Translations under genes and position numbers: made by a program
Notes under the pieces: model-generated
The model's input: only the letters and a program-made list of their open reading frames with translations
What the model was told of the DNA's origin: nothing
Database searches by the model: none
Shown here: positions 8,909-18,299 of the stretch, piece after piece
How positions within the stretch are numbered: the stretch's first letter is position 1
Layout: each line of letters starts with the position of its first letter
Source: Rathayibacter_A sp036510655
GTDB taxonomy: Bacteria > Actinomycetota > Actinomycetes > Actinomycetales > Microbacteriaceae
Assembly (NCBI GenBank): GCA_036510655.1
Contig: DATCDQ010000087.1
Span: 1 to 55,739, forward strand
DNA length: 55,739 nt
Reading direction: 5' to 3'

Positions 8909-8941
8909 TCCCTCGACCCCAGCGATACTCCAACACCGCTC

Positions 8942-8979
8942 TATCCACACTCGTCTGGTTTATCTACACTCTCGTCTGG
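8942..8979 (+). repeat. Imperfect direct repeat upstream of gltB
   Basis: Two copies of TATC-YACAC-(TC)-TCGTCTGG at 8942-8958 and 8961-8979 lie in the 156 bp gap before gltB. The second includes TACACT (8965-8970), a possible -10 box with a ~90 nt leader. The pair may be tandem operator sites or a duplicated promoter element. Confidence 0.35.
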
Positions 8980-9064
8980 CGCATCAAACCTGACGAAGAA
9001 GATTCGAGTTCACTTCACGGGCCGACGGCGTCCCTCTCCCACTACTCATGTGAGGACGGTAATC

Positions 9065-12000
9065 ATGGCGTCCAGCCCGGCACCCTCTCGAGACAACACC
9101 TCTCCGAAAAACACCCCTCGCTTCAGTTCCATACCCGCGCGACAGGGTCTGTACGACCCCGCGGCGGAGCATGACGCGTGCGGCCTCGCCATGGTCGCCA
9201 CACTGCGCGGGAGCGCCGGACACGACATCATCGACACGGCTCTTGCTGCACTGCGTAACCTCGAGCACAGGGGCGCGATCGGCTCTGACGCCGGAACCGG
9301 CGACGGGGCAGGCATCCTCACCCAGATCCCGGATGCGTTCCTGCGCGCCGTCAGCGAGGTCGCGCTGCCCCCGGTCGGCCGTTACGCCGTTGGAAACGCG
9401 TTCCTGCCTGACGACCTGGCCGAGCGTGAGGGCGTCAAGGCCAGGATCGAAGCCATCGCGACGGAAGAGAGTCTGGCGATCCTCGGCTGGCGTGAGGTCC
9501 CCACTCGTCCAAACGAGATCGGGACGCTCGCGCGTGCCGTCATGCCGGCAATCGAACAGCTCTACCTCCAGAGCACGCGTACGACGGATGCCGGCGGCTC
9601 GGTCGGCGGAACGCTGCTCGAGCGCCAGGTCTACCGTCTCCGCAAACGCGTCGAGCGCGAGCTCACGGTCTACTTCTCCTCGCTGTCCAGTCGCACGCTC
9701 GTCTACAAAGGCATGGTGACGACGCTCCAGCTTGAACCGTTCTACCCCGATCTGTCTGACGCGCGCTTCACATCGAAGCTCGCGCTCGTGCACTCGCGTT
9801 ACTCGACCAACACGTTCCCGTCCTGGCCGTTGGCTCAACCGTTCAGGATGATCGCGCACAACGGCGAGATCAACACCATTCAGGGCAATCGCAATTGGAT
9901 GCGCGCGCGCCAGTCGCAGTTGGAGAGCGCGGTCCTCGGCGACCTCGGCCCTGTGCTCCCGATCGTGACCCCGGGCGCCAGTGACTCCGCCTCGTTCGAT
10001 GAAGTCGTCGAACTCCTGACGCTGGCTGGCCGCTCGCTCCCGCACGCGATCATGATGATGGTTCCTGAAGCGTGGGAGAACCAAACCGAGATCGAGCAGA
10101 ATCGCAAGGACTTCTACGAATACCACTCCATGCTCATGGAGCCGTGGGACGGTCCTGCTGCGCTGGTATTCACGGACGGTTCGCTGGTTGGCGCCACACT
10201 GGACCGCAACGGTCTGCGTCCGGGCCGTTATGTGGTCACCGACGACGGCCTTGTCGTGCTCGCCAGCGAGAGCGGCGTGCTCGAGGTCGACCCCAGCAGG
10301 GTTGTTCGCAAAGGCAGGCTGCGGCCGGGGCGGATGTTCCTGGTCGACACGGCGGTCGGGCGTCTGATCGAAGACGACGAGATCAAGACGGAACTGTCTG
10401 CCATGGAGCCGTGGGGCGACTGGCTGCGAGAAGGTCGGATCAACCTCAAAGATCTGCCGGACCGCGAGCACATCGTTCACACACCGGCATCCGTCACGCG
10501 CCGTCAGCGCACCTTCGGCTACACGCAGGAAGAGGTGCACCGTCTGCTGATGCCCATGGCGATCGCCGGTGCCGAGCCGATCGGCGCCATGGGCACAGAC
10601 ACTCCAGTAGCGGTGCTCTCGGAGCGCCCGCGGCTGCTGTTCGACTATTTCACCCAGCAGTTCGCCCAGGTCACCAACCCGCCGCTCGATTCGATCCGCG
10701 AGGCCGTCGTGACCTCGATGCAGGCAGGCGTTGGTCCAGAGCGCAACTTGCTCACGGCGACGCCGGAACATGCTCGGCAGGTCGTGCTCGATTTTCCGGT
10801 GATCAACAACGACGAACTGGCGAAAATCCAGCACATCGACGTGCGCCACGGCAGCCGCACCACGACCACGATCAAGGGTTTGTACCGGTTCGACGCCGGG
10901 CCGGACGCGATGGAGAAACGCATCTCGCAGATGTGCGACGAGGTGGATGAGGCGATCGAGGCCGGCACGAAGTTCATCGTGCTGAGCGACCGCGACTCGA
11001 ACAAGGACCTTGCACCGATCCCGTCGTTGCTGATGCTGTCCGGCGTGCACCACCACCTGATTCGCACCGAGAACCGGATGAAGGTCGGCATCATCGTCGA
11101 AGCCGGTGACGTGCGCGAAGTGCATCACGTCGCACTCTTGATCGGCTATGGCGCATCCGCCGTGAACCCGTACCTGGCAATGGAGACCTGCGAAGACCTC
11201 GTGCGACAGGGCCTGATCGCCGGCGTCACTGCCGAGAACGCCGTGAAGAACGTGATCACGGGCCTCGGCAAGGGTGTGCTGAAGATCATGTCCAAGATGG
11301 GCATCTCAACGGTTTCCTCCTATGCTGCCGCACAGGCGTTCGAAGCCGTCGGCCTGTCAGGGGAATTCGTCGACCGCTACTTCACCGGTACAACGAGCAA
11401 GCTCGGCGGCGTGGGCATCGACGTTATCGCAGCAGAAAACATGGCGCGACACCTCAGCGCATACCCGGAAGAGGGCGCAGTTACTGCACACGAACGCCTG
11501 AACACGGGCGGTGAGTATCAATGGCGGCGCGACGGCGCTCCGCATCTGTTCAACCCGGACACCGTCTTCAAGCTGCAGCACTCGACGCGCAACCGGCGCT
11601 TCGACATCTTCCGCGACTACACAAAACTGGTCGACGACCAATCCGAAACCCTGATGACTCTGCGCGGCATGTTCCGGTTGCAGACCGGCGCGCGCCCGAG
11701 GGTGCCGATCGACGAAGTCGAATCCGTCGCATCCATCGTCAAGCGGTTCTCGACCGGCGCAATGAGCTACGGCTCCATCTCGAAGGAAGCACACGAGAAC
11801 CTGGCCATCGCGATGAACCGGATCGGTGGAAAGTCGAACACGGGCGAGGGCGGCGAAGACACAGATCGTCTTCTCGACCCGGAACGACGCAGCGCGATCA
11901 AGCAGGTCGCCTCCGGCCGGTTCGGCGTGACGAGCATGTACTTGACTCACGCAGACGACCTGCAGATCAAACTGGCGCAGGGAGCCAAGCCGGGCGAGGG

Positions 12001-13672
12001 CGGCCAGCTGCCGCCCGCCAAGGTCTACCCGTGGATCGCGCGCACGCGGCATGCGACAGCGGGCGTCGGTCTGATCTCCCCGCCACCGCACCATGACATC
12101 TATTCGATCGAAGATCTCAAACAGCTGATCTACGATCTGAAGCGCGCCAACCCGTCCGCTCGAGTGCACGTGAAACTCGTCAGCGAGTCCGGAATCGGCG
12201 CGGTCGCAGCCGGTGTGACCAAGGCGCTGGCCGATGTCGTGCTCGTCTCCGGCCACGATGGAGGCACCGGCGCGAGCCCGCTGAACTCTCTCAAGCACGC
12301 CGGAACGCCGTGGGAATTGGGACTCGCAGAGACCCAGCAGACTCTGATGCTCAACGGCATGCGCGACCGCGTGGTGGTCCAGGTCGACGGACAATTGAAG
12401 ACCGGCCGCGACGTCATCATCGGTGCGCTGCTCGGGGCCGAGGAGTTCGGCTTCGCGACCGCGCCGCTCGTGGTCTCCGGTTGTGTGATGATGCGGGTAT
12501 GCCACCTGGACACCTGTCCGGTCGGCGTTGCGACGCAGAATCCTGTGCTGCGAAGCCGCTTCACGGGCAAGCCCGAATTCGTGGTGAACTTCATGGAGTT
12601 CATCGCTCAAGAGGTGCGCGAATACCTTGCCGATCTCGGCTTCCGGTCGCTCGACGAGATCATCGGCCGCAGCGAGCTCCTCGACGTGAACGGAGCGATC
12701 GAACATTGGAAGGCATCCGGTCTCGACGTGACGCCGATCCTGCACGGTCCGGAGTTCCCGGCTGATGCGCCGCGCAAGAATGCACGACCGCAGAATCACG
12801 AGTTGGAGAAGCACTTCGACAACGAGCTGATTCGACGCAGTGCTGACGTGCTCGAGCACGGCGGGCACGTGCAGCTCACACTGCCGATCCGCAACACTGA
12901 GCGGGCTGTCGGCACCATGCTCGGTCACGAGGTCACTGTGCGCTACGGCGAGAACGGGCTGCCGGCCGACTCGATCGAGATCACGCTGATCGGTTCAGCT
13001 GGGCAATCCCTCGGAGCGTTCCTGCCGAGCGGCATCACGTTGCGTCTTGAGGGCGACTCGAACGACTACGTCGGCAAGGGCCTTTCCGGCGGGTCGATCA
13101 TTCTGCGGCCGGATCGCACAAGCGTGTTCCGGGCCGAGCGCAACGTCATCGCCGGCAACGTGATCGGCTACGGAGCGACGCGCGGGAGTCTGTTCATTCG
13201 TGGGATCGTGGGGGAGCGCTTCCTGGTGCGCAACTCAGGGGCGACCGCCGTCGTGGAGGGTGTGGGCGATCACGCGCTGGAGTACATGACGGGCGGACTG
13301 GCCGTGATCATCGGCAGCACGGGCCGCAATCTCGGCGCCGGCATGTCCGGCGGCACGGCATACGTCTACCGGTTGCGCCGAGAACGCGTGAATCCGGATG
13401 CCCTCGCCTCCGGTGAGCTTGTCTTGTCCGAGCTCGGAAGCGCGGACATCGAGATCGTGCGCGACCTGCTGGAGCGTCACAAGGCGGAGACGGATTCCGC
13501 AGTCGCCGCCGCGATGCTGGCCGATTTCGATGCGACCATCGCCGCATTCGTCAAGGTGCGACCGCGCGACTATGCGGCCGTATTGGAAGCCCGTCAGAAC
13601 GCCGCAGCCGAGGGCTTGGACCCAGACGGCGCAGTGGTGTGGACACGGATTTTGGAGGTGACCGGTGGCTGA
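9065..13672 (+). CDS. gltB: Glutamate synthase large subunit GltB
   Basis: GltB is the alpha subunit of NADPH-glutamate synthase, converting glutamine and 2-oxoglutarate to two glutamates. The product is 1,535 residues. A ~38-residue propeptide precedes the N-terminal nucleophile Cys39 in EHDACGLAMVA, then come the class II amidotransferase domain, the central domain, the FMN-binding barrel with the 3Fe-4S motif C-x5-C-x4-C in CVMMRVCHLDTCPVG, and the C-terminal beta-helix (GGSIILRPD, MSGGTAYVY). A GTG at 9050 is in frame, but the ATG at 9065 has GAGG 9 nt upstream. The stop overlaps the gltD start by 8 nt. Confidence 0.97.
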   Translation: MASSPAPSRDNTSPKNTPRFSSIPARQGLYDPAAEHDACGLAMVATLRGSAGHDIIDTALAALRNLEHRGAIGSDAGTGDGAGILTQIPDAFLRAVSEVALPPVGRYAVGNAFLPDDLAEREGVKARIEAIATEESLAILGWREVPTRPNEIGTLARAVMPAIEQLYLQSTRTTDAGGSVGGTLLERQVYRLRKRVERELTVYFSSLSSRTLVYKGMVTTLQLEPFYPDLSDARFTSKLALVHSRYSTNTFPSWPLAQPFRMIAHNGEINTIQGNRNWMRARQSQLESAVLGDLGPVLPIVTPGASDSASFDEVVELLTLAGRSLPHAIMMMVPEAWENQTEIEQNRKDFYEYHSMLMEPWDGPAALVFTDGSLVGATLDRNGLRPGRYVVTDDGLVVLASESGVLEVDPSRVVRKGRLRPGRMFLVDTAVGRLIEDDEIKTELSAMEPWGDWLREGRINLKDLPDREHIVHTPASVTRRQRTFGYTQEEVHRLLMPMAIAGAEPIGAMGTDTPVAVLSERPRLLFDYFTQQFAQVTNPPLDSIREAVVTSMQAGVGPERNLLTATPEHARQVVLDFPVINNDELAKIQHIDVRHGSRTTTTIKGLYRFDAGPDAMEKRISQMCDEVDEAIEAGTKFIVLSDRDSNKDLAPIPSLLMLSGVHHHLIRTENRMKVGIIVEAGDVREVHHVALLIGYGASAVNPYLAMETCEDLVRQGLIAGVTAENAVKNVITGLGKGVLKIMSKMGISTVSSYAAAQAFEAVGLSGEFVDRYFTGTTSKLGGVGIDVIAAENMARHLSAYPEEGAVTAHERLNTGGEYQWRRDGAPHLFNPDTVFKLQHSTRNRRFDIFRDYTKLVDDQSETLMTLRGMFRLQTGARPRVPIDEVESVASIVKRFSTGAMSYGSISKEAHENLAIAMNRIGGKSNTGEGGEDTDRLLDPERRSAIKQVASGRFGVTSMYLTHADDLQIKLAQGAKPGEGGQLPPAKVYPWIARTRHATAGVGLISPPPHHDIYSIEDLKQLIYDLKRANPSARVHVKLVSESGIGAVAAGVTKALADVVLVSGHDGGTGASPLNSLKHAGTPWELGLAETQQTLMLNGMRDRVVVQVDGQLKTGRDVIIGALLGAEEFGFATAPLVVSGCVMMRVCHLDTCPVGVATQNPVLRSRFTGKPEFVVNFMEFIAQEVREYLADLGFRSLDEIIGRSELLDVNGAIEHWKASGLDVTPILHGPEFPADAPRKNARPQNHELEKHFDNELIRRSADVLEHGGHVQLTLPIRNTERAVGTMLGHEVTVRYGENGLPADSIEITLIGSAGQSLGAFLPSGITLRLEGDSNDYVGKGLSGGSIILRPDRTSVFRAERNVIAGNVIGYGATRGSLFIRGIVGERFLVRNSGATAVVEGVGDHALEYMTGGLAVIIGSTGRNLGAGMSGGTAYVYRLRRERVNPDALASGELVLSELGSADIEIVRDLLERHKAETDSAVAAAMLADFDATIAAFVKVRPRDYAAVLEARQNAAAEGLDPDGAVVWTRILEVTGG

Positions 13673-15122
13673 TCCAAAAGGGTTCCTGAAGGTCACGGAG
13701 CGCGAGCTGCCCAGGCGGCGGCCGGTTTCCGTGAGGTTGATGGACTGGAAAGAGGTCTACGAGCCGGGCAATCCCGTCGAGTTGCGCCGCCAGGCCGGCC
13801 GCTGCATGGACTGCGGCACTCCGTTCTGTCATCAGGGTTGCCCTCTCGGCAACCTCATCCCGGAGTGGAATGACCTGATGTGGCGCGGCGAAGGCCGGCT
13901 CGCGGCCGACCGGCTGCACGCCACGAACAATTTCCCGGAGATGACCGGACGGTTGTGCCCCGCACCATGCGAGGACTCCTGCGTTCTCGGAATCAACCAA
14001 CCCGCGGTGACGATCAAGCAGGTCGAGGTTTCGATCATCGATCAGGCGTGGGCGAACGGCTGGGTGCAGCCGCATCCTCCTCAGCGTCTGACCGGCAAGA
14101 CCGTCGCGATCGTGGGTTCGGGCCCCGCCGGCCTCGCCGCAGCCCAACAGCTGACTCGCGCCGGTCACACGGTCGCCGTATACGAGCGCGATGATCGCAT
14201 CGGCGGCCTCGTACGCTACGGCATCCCCGACTTCAAAATGGAGAAGAAGCCACTCGAGGCTCGCCTCAACCAGATGATGGCAGAAGGCACCCGCTTCCGC
14301 GCCGGCGTCAACATTGGCGTTGATATCACCTGGGACGAGCTCCGCGCGCGGTACGACGCGGTCGTGATCGCGACGGGCGCCATGGTTCCGCGTGACCTGC
14401 CGATACCTGGCCGGGATCTGTCCGGAATCCACTTCGCCATGGAGTACCTGGTCGAGCAGAACCGGGTCGTCGCCGGCGACAAGGTCGAAGACCAGATCAC
14501 CGCACAGGGCAAGCACGTCATCGTCCTCGGCGGTGGAGACACCGGGTCTGACTGCATCGGCACGGCACACCGCCAGGGAGCGCTGTCCGTGACGAACCTC
14601 GCGATCGGCACGCATCCGCCGAGCGAGCGACCGTCCCACCAACCGTGGCCGATGACCCCTACTCTGTTCGAGGTTTCCAGTGCGCACGAGGAGGGTGGGC
14701 GCCGCGAGTACTTGGCGTCGACCGTCGAGTTCCTGACGAACGAGTTCGGCGAGGTGCGCGGCATCCGCGTCGCAGAAACCGAGTATCTCGACGGCCGACG
14801 AGTTCCGAAGGCCGGCACCGAGCAGGAGGTCCCGGCAGATCTGGTGCTACTGGCGTTGGGGTTCACGGGTCCGGAAGCGGCAGACCTCGACGACCAGCTG
14901 TCCGTGCCGTTCGATCAGCGTGGCAACGTACAGCGCGACGAGGAGTATCAAACCGACCAGCCCGGCGTGTTCGTCGCTGGGGATGCTGGACGCGGCCAGT
15001 CGCTCATCGTCTGGGCGATCGCAGAGGGTCGAGCAGCAGCCGCATCCGTAGACCGGTATCTTGAGGGAGAGACTTCTCTGCCGTCACCGATCAAGCCCAC
15101 AGATCGCGGCATCACAATTTAG
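13665..15122 (+). CDS. gltD: Glutamate synthase small subunit GltD
   Basis: GltD is the beta subunit that passes electrons from NADPH through FAD and 4Fe-4S clusters to GltB. The 485-residue protein has two N-terminal cysteine clusters, CMDCGTPFCHQGCPLGN and CPAPCEDSC, then the FAD-binding VAIVGSGPAGLAAAQQL dinucleotide fold near residue 147, the NADPH fold VIVLGGGDTGSDCIGT, and the FAD-closing FVAGDAGRGQSLI. A GTG start overlaps the end of gltB, so translation is probably coupled in stoichiometric amounts. Confidence 0.97.
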   Translation: MADPKGFLKVTERELPRRRPVSVRLMDWKEVYEPGNPVELRRQAGRCMDCGTPFCHQGCPLGNLIPEWNDLMWRGEGRLAADRLHATNNFPEMTGRLCPAPCEDSCVLGINQPAVTIKQVEVSIIDQAWANGWVQPHPPQRLTGKTVAIVGSGPAGLAAAQQLTRAGHTVAVYERDDRIGGLVRYGIPDFKMEKKPLEARLNQMMAEGTRFRAGVNIGVDITWDELRARYDAVVIATGAMVPRDLPIPGRDLSGIHFAMEYLVEQNRVVAGDKVEDQITAQGKHVIVLGGGDTGSDCIGTAHRQGALSVTNLAIGTHPPSERPSHQPWPMTPTLFEVSSAHEEGGRREYLASTVEFLTNEFGEVRGIRVAETEYLDGRRVPKAGTEQEVPADLVLLALGFTGPEAADLDDQLSVPFDQRGNVQRDEEYQTDQPGVFVAGDAGRGQSLIVWAIAEGRAAAASVDRYLEGETSLPSPIKPTDRGITI

Positions 15123-15204
15123 AGAAGCCTGACGGTCGACCGACCCGATGGTCGGCTGTACGAATCGCGCGCGTCATCGCGCAGAATCACGGAGTACACA
15201 CAGA

Positions 15205-16653
15205 ATGAGACGAGCAAAGATCGTCGCGACCTTGGGGCCAGCGACATCCAGCTACGAGAACATCCGCGCGATCATCGATGCGGGCGTCGACGTGGCACGG
15301 ATGAACCTCAGCCACGGCAGCTACGACGTGCACGAGTCGGTGTACGCGAATGTGCGAAAGGCCGCGGACGATTGCGGCCGCGCCGTCGCGGTCATGGTCG
15401 ACCTGCAGGGGCCGAAGATCCGGCTCGGCAAGTTCGAGGCTGGCCCATACGATCTGGCCGTCGGTGACATCTTCAAGATCACCACTGAAGACGTCGTCGG
15501 CACCAAAGAGTTGTCCGGCACGACATTCAAGGGACTGCCGCAGGACGTGAATCCCGGCGATTTCCTGCTCATCGACGACGGCAAGGTCAAGGTCAAGGTC
15601 ATCGAGACCGACGGCACCGTCGTGACGACCGAGGTCATCATCGCCGGCGCCGTCTCCAACAACAAGGGCATCAACCTGCCCGGTGTCGCGGTCAACGTTC
15701 CGGCCTTGAGCGAGAAGGATGAGGCGGACCTGCGCTGGGGCCTGAAGCTCGGCGCAGATCTGATCGCACTGTCGTTCGTGCGCAACGCCAGCGACATCAA
15801 TCGGGTTCACGAAATCATGGCGGAGGAGGGTCGCAAAGTTCCGGTGATCGCAAAGATCGAGAAGCCGCAGGCGGTCGACGCACTCGAAGAAATCGTCGAC
15901 GCATTCGACGCCATCATGGTCGCCCGCGGTGATCTGGGCGTCGAGCTTCCACTCGAGGCCGTGCCGATCGTGCAGAAGCGCGCCGTCGAACTGGCTCGGC
16001 GCATGGCGAAGCCGGTGATCGTTGCGACGCAGATGCTCGAGTCGATGATTTCCAGCCCGATCCCGACCCGCGCGGAAACCTCAGATGTGGCGAACGCCGT
16101 TCTCGACGGAACAGATGCCGTGATGCTCAGTGGCGAGACGAGCGTGGGCGAATACCCCGTCATCACCGTGCAGACCATGGCCCGGATCATCGAGTCAACC
16201 GAAGAGCACGGCCTGGAGCGAATCCAACCGCTCGGCACCAAGCCACGCACTCAAGGGGGCGCGATCACCCTCGTCGCTGCTGAAGTCGCGGCCTTCGTCG
16301 ATGCGAAGTATCTGTGCGTGTTCACCGAGTCCGGCGACTCGGCGCGTCGAATGTCACGACTGCGCTCCAAGATCCCGATGTTGGCCTTCACGCCGGATCC
16401 AGGAATCCGTCGCCGGCTCGCGTTGACCTGGGGCATCCAGACGTACCTAGTTGATCGGGTCACTCACACCGACCAGATGTTCGGTCAGGTGGACGACATC
16501 GTGCTCGGCGAGAAACTGGCCGAGGTCGGCGATAAGGTCGTCGTCATCTCGGGTTCCCCTCCCGGAATCTCCGGCTCGACCAACGACGTGCGCGTGCATG
16601 TGCTCGGTGACGTGCACAACAACGCGGCTCCCGCGTACGCTGCGATTCCGTAG
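15205..16653 (+). CDS. pyk: Pyruvate kinase
   Basis: Pyruvate kinase converts phosphoenolpyruvate and ADP to pyruvate and ATP. The 482-residue protein begins MRRAKIVATLGPATS and has the substrate/metal motifs MNLSHG, IAKIEKPQAVD and MVARGDLGVELP, followed by ATQMLESM and SGETSVGEYP. The C-terminal effector domain carries ISGSPPGISGSTNDV. The frame is open from 15148, but the ATG at 15205 gives the family N-terminus. It starts 82 bp after gltD on the same strand and faces the EamA gene convergently. Confidence 0.97.
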   Translation: MRRAKIVATLGPATSSYENIRAIIDAGVDVARMNLSHGSYDVHESVYANVRKAADDCGRAVAVMVDLQGPKIRLGKFEAGPYDLAVGDIFKITTEDVVGTKELSGTTFKGLPQDVNPGDFLLIDDGKVKVKVIETDGTVVTTEVIIAGAVSNNKGINLPGVAVNVPALSEKDEADLRWGLKLGADLIALSFVRNASDINRVHEIMAEEGRKVPVIAKIEKPQAVDALEEIVDAFDAIMVARGDLGVELPLEAVPIVQKRAVELARRMAKPVIVATQMLESMISSPIPTRAETSDVANAVLDGTDAVMLSGETSVGEYPVITVQTMARIIESTEEHGLERIQPLGTKPRTQGGAITLVAAEVAAFVDAKYLCVFTESGDSARRMSRLRSKIPMLAFTPDPGIRRRLALTWGIQTYLVDRVTHTDQMFGQVDDIVLGEKLAEVGDKVVVISGSPPGISGSTNDVRVHVLGDVHNNAAPAYAAIP

Positions 16654-16679
16654 TTCGGCCCATGTGCGGTTGCGACCGG

Positions 16680-17582
16680 TTAGGCCTCCGCGGTCTTTTC
16701 AAGCTCTGATCGCGGGCGCGCGCGTTGCGTGGCAACGGCGACGGCCGCCGCCACGCACACGACGACGATACCGAACTGCTGCTGCAGGGTGAATGCCTCA
16801 GCCAACAGGAGCCATCCGAACACGGCCGCGATAACCGGCCCGGCGCTGGTGATAATCGCGTACAGTCGCGCCGAAATTCTGCGCAGGATGAAGGTGTCGA
16901 GGGAGTACGGCAGCGCTGAGGACAGGATGCCGGCCGCCAGCAACAGCCCGAGCACGCGCCAGTCGATCGCCGCATAGTCGACGACGAACAGTGCCGCCGG
17001 AACGAGAATTACGGATGCGACGATGCTCGCCACAGTGAGACCCTCGAGCCCGGGAAGCTGGTTGGCGACGCGCCGCGTCAGCAGGATGTATGCCGCCCAC
17101 GCCGCGGCCGCGATCAGCGCGAAGGCGACGCCGAACGGATCGAGCGGGCCGGCGGCATCCGTCAACAGCAGGATACCTGCCGCCGCGGCCACCGCACACG
17201 CCAGGTCGATCAGTCGTCGCGAGCCGAGCAGCGCGAGCGTGAACGGCCCGAGGAATTCGATGGTTGCAGCCAAACCGAGGCCGAGCCGGCCGACGGACTC
17301 GTAGAATGCGAGGTTCATGACGGCCAGCACGACGCCGAGCGCGATCGCGGGCCAGAGGCGGCGCCACGTCAGCTGACGCGGCTGCGGTCGATAGAACGGT
17401 GTGATCGCGGCCACGGTGACGAGCTGACGAACCGCCACGATGACAACGGCGCCGACGATCGGAATCAACAGGCCGGCAATCGCTGACCCGAGATTGATGC
17501 TGACCTCCGTGCCCAATTGGGTGCCCGCACCGATGAGGGATTTGCGTCTGAGGGATCTGCGTCCGTCCGGTCTGTGCGTCAC
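16680..17582 (-). CDS. EamA/RhtA-like DMT-superfamily transporter
   Basis: A 300-residue inner-membrane protein with ten predicted helices in two five-helix EamA repeats, the pattern of drug/metabolite exporters such as RhtA. Visible landmarks are GLGLAATIEFLGPFTLAL in the first repeat and SSALPYSLDTFILRRISARLYAIITS in the second, both typical of the RhtA-like amino-acid or threonine/homoserine exporter branch. The substrate cannot be read from sequence. The GTG at 17582 lies 6 nt after a TAGGCT box that overlaps the stop of the upstream phosphoribosyltransferase gene, so it has its own leaderless promoter. Confidence 0.88.
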   Translation of the reverse strand: MTHRPDGRRSLRRKSLIGAGTQLGTEVSINLGSAIAGLLIPIVGAVVIVAVRQLVTVAAITPFYRPQPRQLTWRRLWPAIALGVVLAVMNLAFYESVGRLGLGLAATIEFLGPFTLALLGSRRLIDLACAVAAAAGILLLTDAAGPLDPFGVAFALIAAAAWAAYILLTRRVANQLPGLEGLTVASIVASVILVPAALFVVDYAAIDWRVLGLLLAAGILSSALPYSLDTFILRRISARLYAIITSAGPVIAAVFGWLLLAEAFTLQQQFGIVVVCVAAAVAVATQRARPRSELEKTAEA

Positions 17583-17588
17583 CAGCCG

Positions 17589-17594
17589 AGCCTA
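17589..17594 (-). promoter_or_regulatory. -10 box of the EamA gene, inside the upstream stop
   Basis: On the minus strand TAGGCT sits 6 nt before the GTG at 17582. Its TAG is the stop codon of the phosphoribosyltransferase gene. No ribosome-binding site intervenes. Confidence 0.5.
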
Positions 17595-18236
17595 CGGCCT
17601 GAAACGCTCCGCCGAACGGGCCAGTAGGTCGAGCACCGTCGTGTCCGTTGTCTGCGTGAAGTCGCCGTACCACTGGCCGATGGCGAAGAACGGCGACGGC
17701 CGGGCAACGCAGATGAATTCGTCGGCGACGGTTCCGGGTGGCGGGTTCCAGTCCGGCGGCGCCACAGGAACGGCCAGGATGATGCGGGCCGCCCCGGCTT
17801 CGCGGGCAACCTGGCAGGCCGCCCGCGCGGTCGCGCCGGTCGCGACACCGTCATCGACGATAATCGCCGTGCGGCCGACCAACTGCAGCGGCCCGCGCTG
17901 CCCGCGAAATCGGCGCGCGCGGCGGGCAAGCTCCACCTGCTCGCGCTGCTCGACGGCATCCACGTCGTCCGTGCTGAGCTGCAAGGACGCCACGGTGTCG
18001 TCATCGAGAACGCGAACGCCCTCGCCGATCGCCCCCATCGCCAGCTCCTCGTGCCACGGCACTCCGAGTTTGCGCACCACGATCACGTCCAACGGCAGAT
18101 CGAGTGCCACGGCGACCTCGTACCCGACCGGTACGCCGCCGCGCGGAAGTCCGAGAACGATCGCGTCGCTGCCGACGAGGTGCAACATTCGCTCCGCCAG
18201 CCGCCGGCCCGCGTCGATCCGGTCGCTGAAGATCAT
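17592..18236 (-). CDS. Phosphoribosyltransferase-domain protein
   Basis: A 214-residue type I phosphoribosyltransferase fold protein. It shows AIVLGLPRGGVPVGYEVA (residues ~25-42), DVIVVRKLGVPWHEELAMGAIGEG and the PRPP-binding motif AIIVDDGVATGATARAA. This is the family of stand-alone PRTase proteins often found beside hydrolases or dienelactone-hydrolase-like genes. The substrate is unknown, and the sequence does not match hpt, apt, upp or pyrE. The ATG at 18236 follows GGGAGG at 5 nt, while the longer open frame upstream has no such site. It is divergent from the carboxylesterase. Confidence 0.85.
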   Translation of the reverse strand: MIFSDRIDAGRRLAERMLHLVGSDAIVLGLPRGGVPVGYEVAVALDLPLDVIVVRKLGVPWHEELAMGAIGEGVRVLDDDTVASLQLSTDDVDAVEQREQVELARRARRFRGQRGPLQLVGRTAIIVDDGVATGATARAACQVAREAGAARIILAVPVAPPDWNPPPGTVADEFICVARPSPFFAIGQWYGDFTQTTDTTVLDLLARSAERFRP

Positions 18237-18286
18237 GATCACCTCCCGTTCCAGTGTCGCACGGGCTGTCACACAGGGCGGGGGCT

Positions 18287-18292
18287 TAGCAT
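18287..18292 (+). promoter_or_regulatory. -10 box of the carboxylesterase gene
   Basis: TAGCAT ends 7 nt before the GTG at 18300. The alternative ATG at 18291 lies inside this box, so the GTG start is favoured. Confidence 0.45.
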
Positions 18293-18299
18293 GGGGCTT

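Noticed and set aside
8984..11128. Long minus-strand open frame (714 codons) opposite gltB
   Set aside because: It is the antisense of a well-supported gltB coding sequence. Composition is Arg/Asp/His-rich with no domain, as expected for the shadow of a GC-rich gene.
11357..12928. 523-codon minus-strand open frame opposite gltB
   Set aside because: Antisense shadow. GltB in the + frame contains the FMN and 3Fe-4S motifs.
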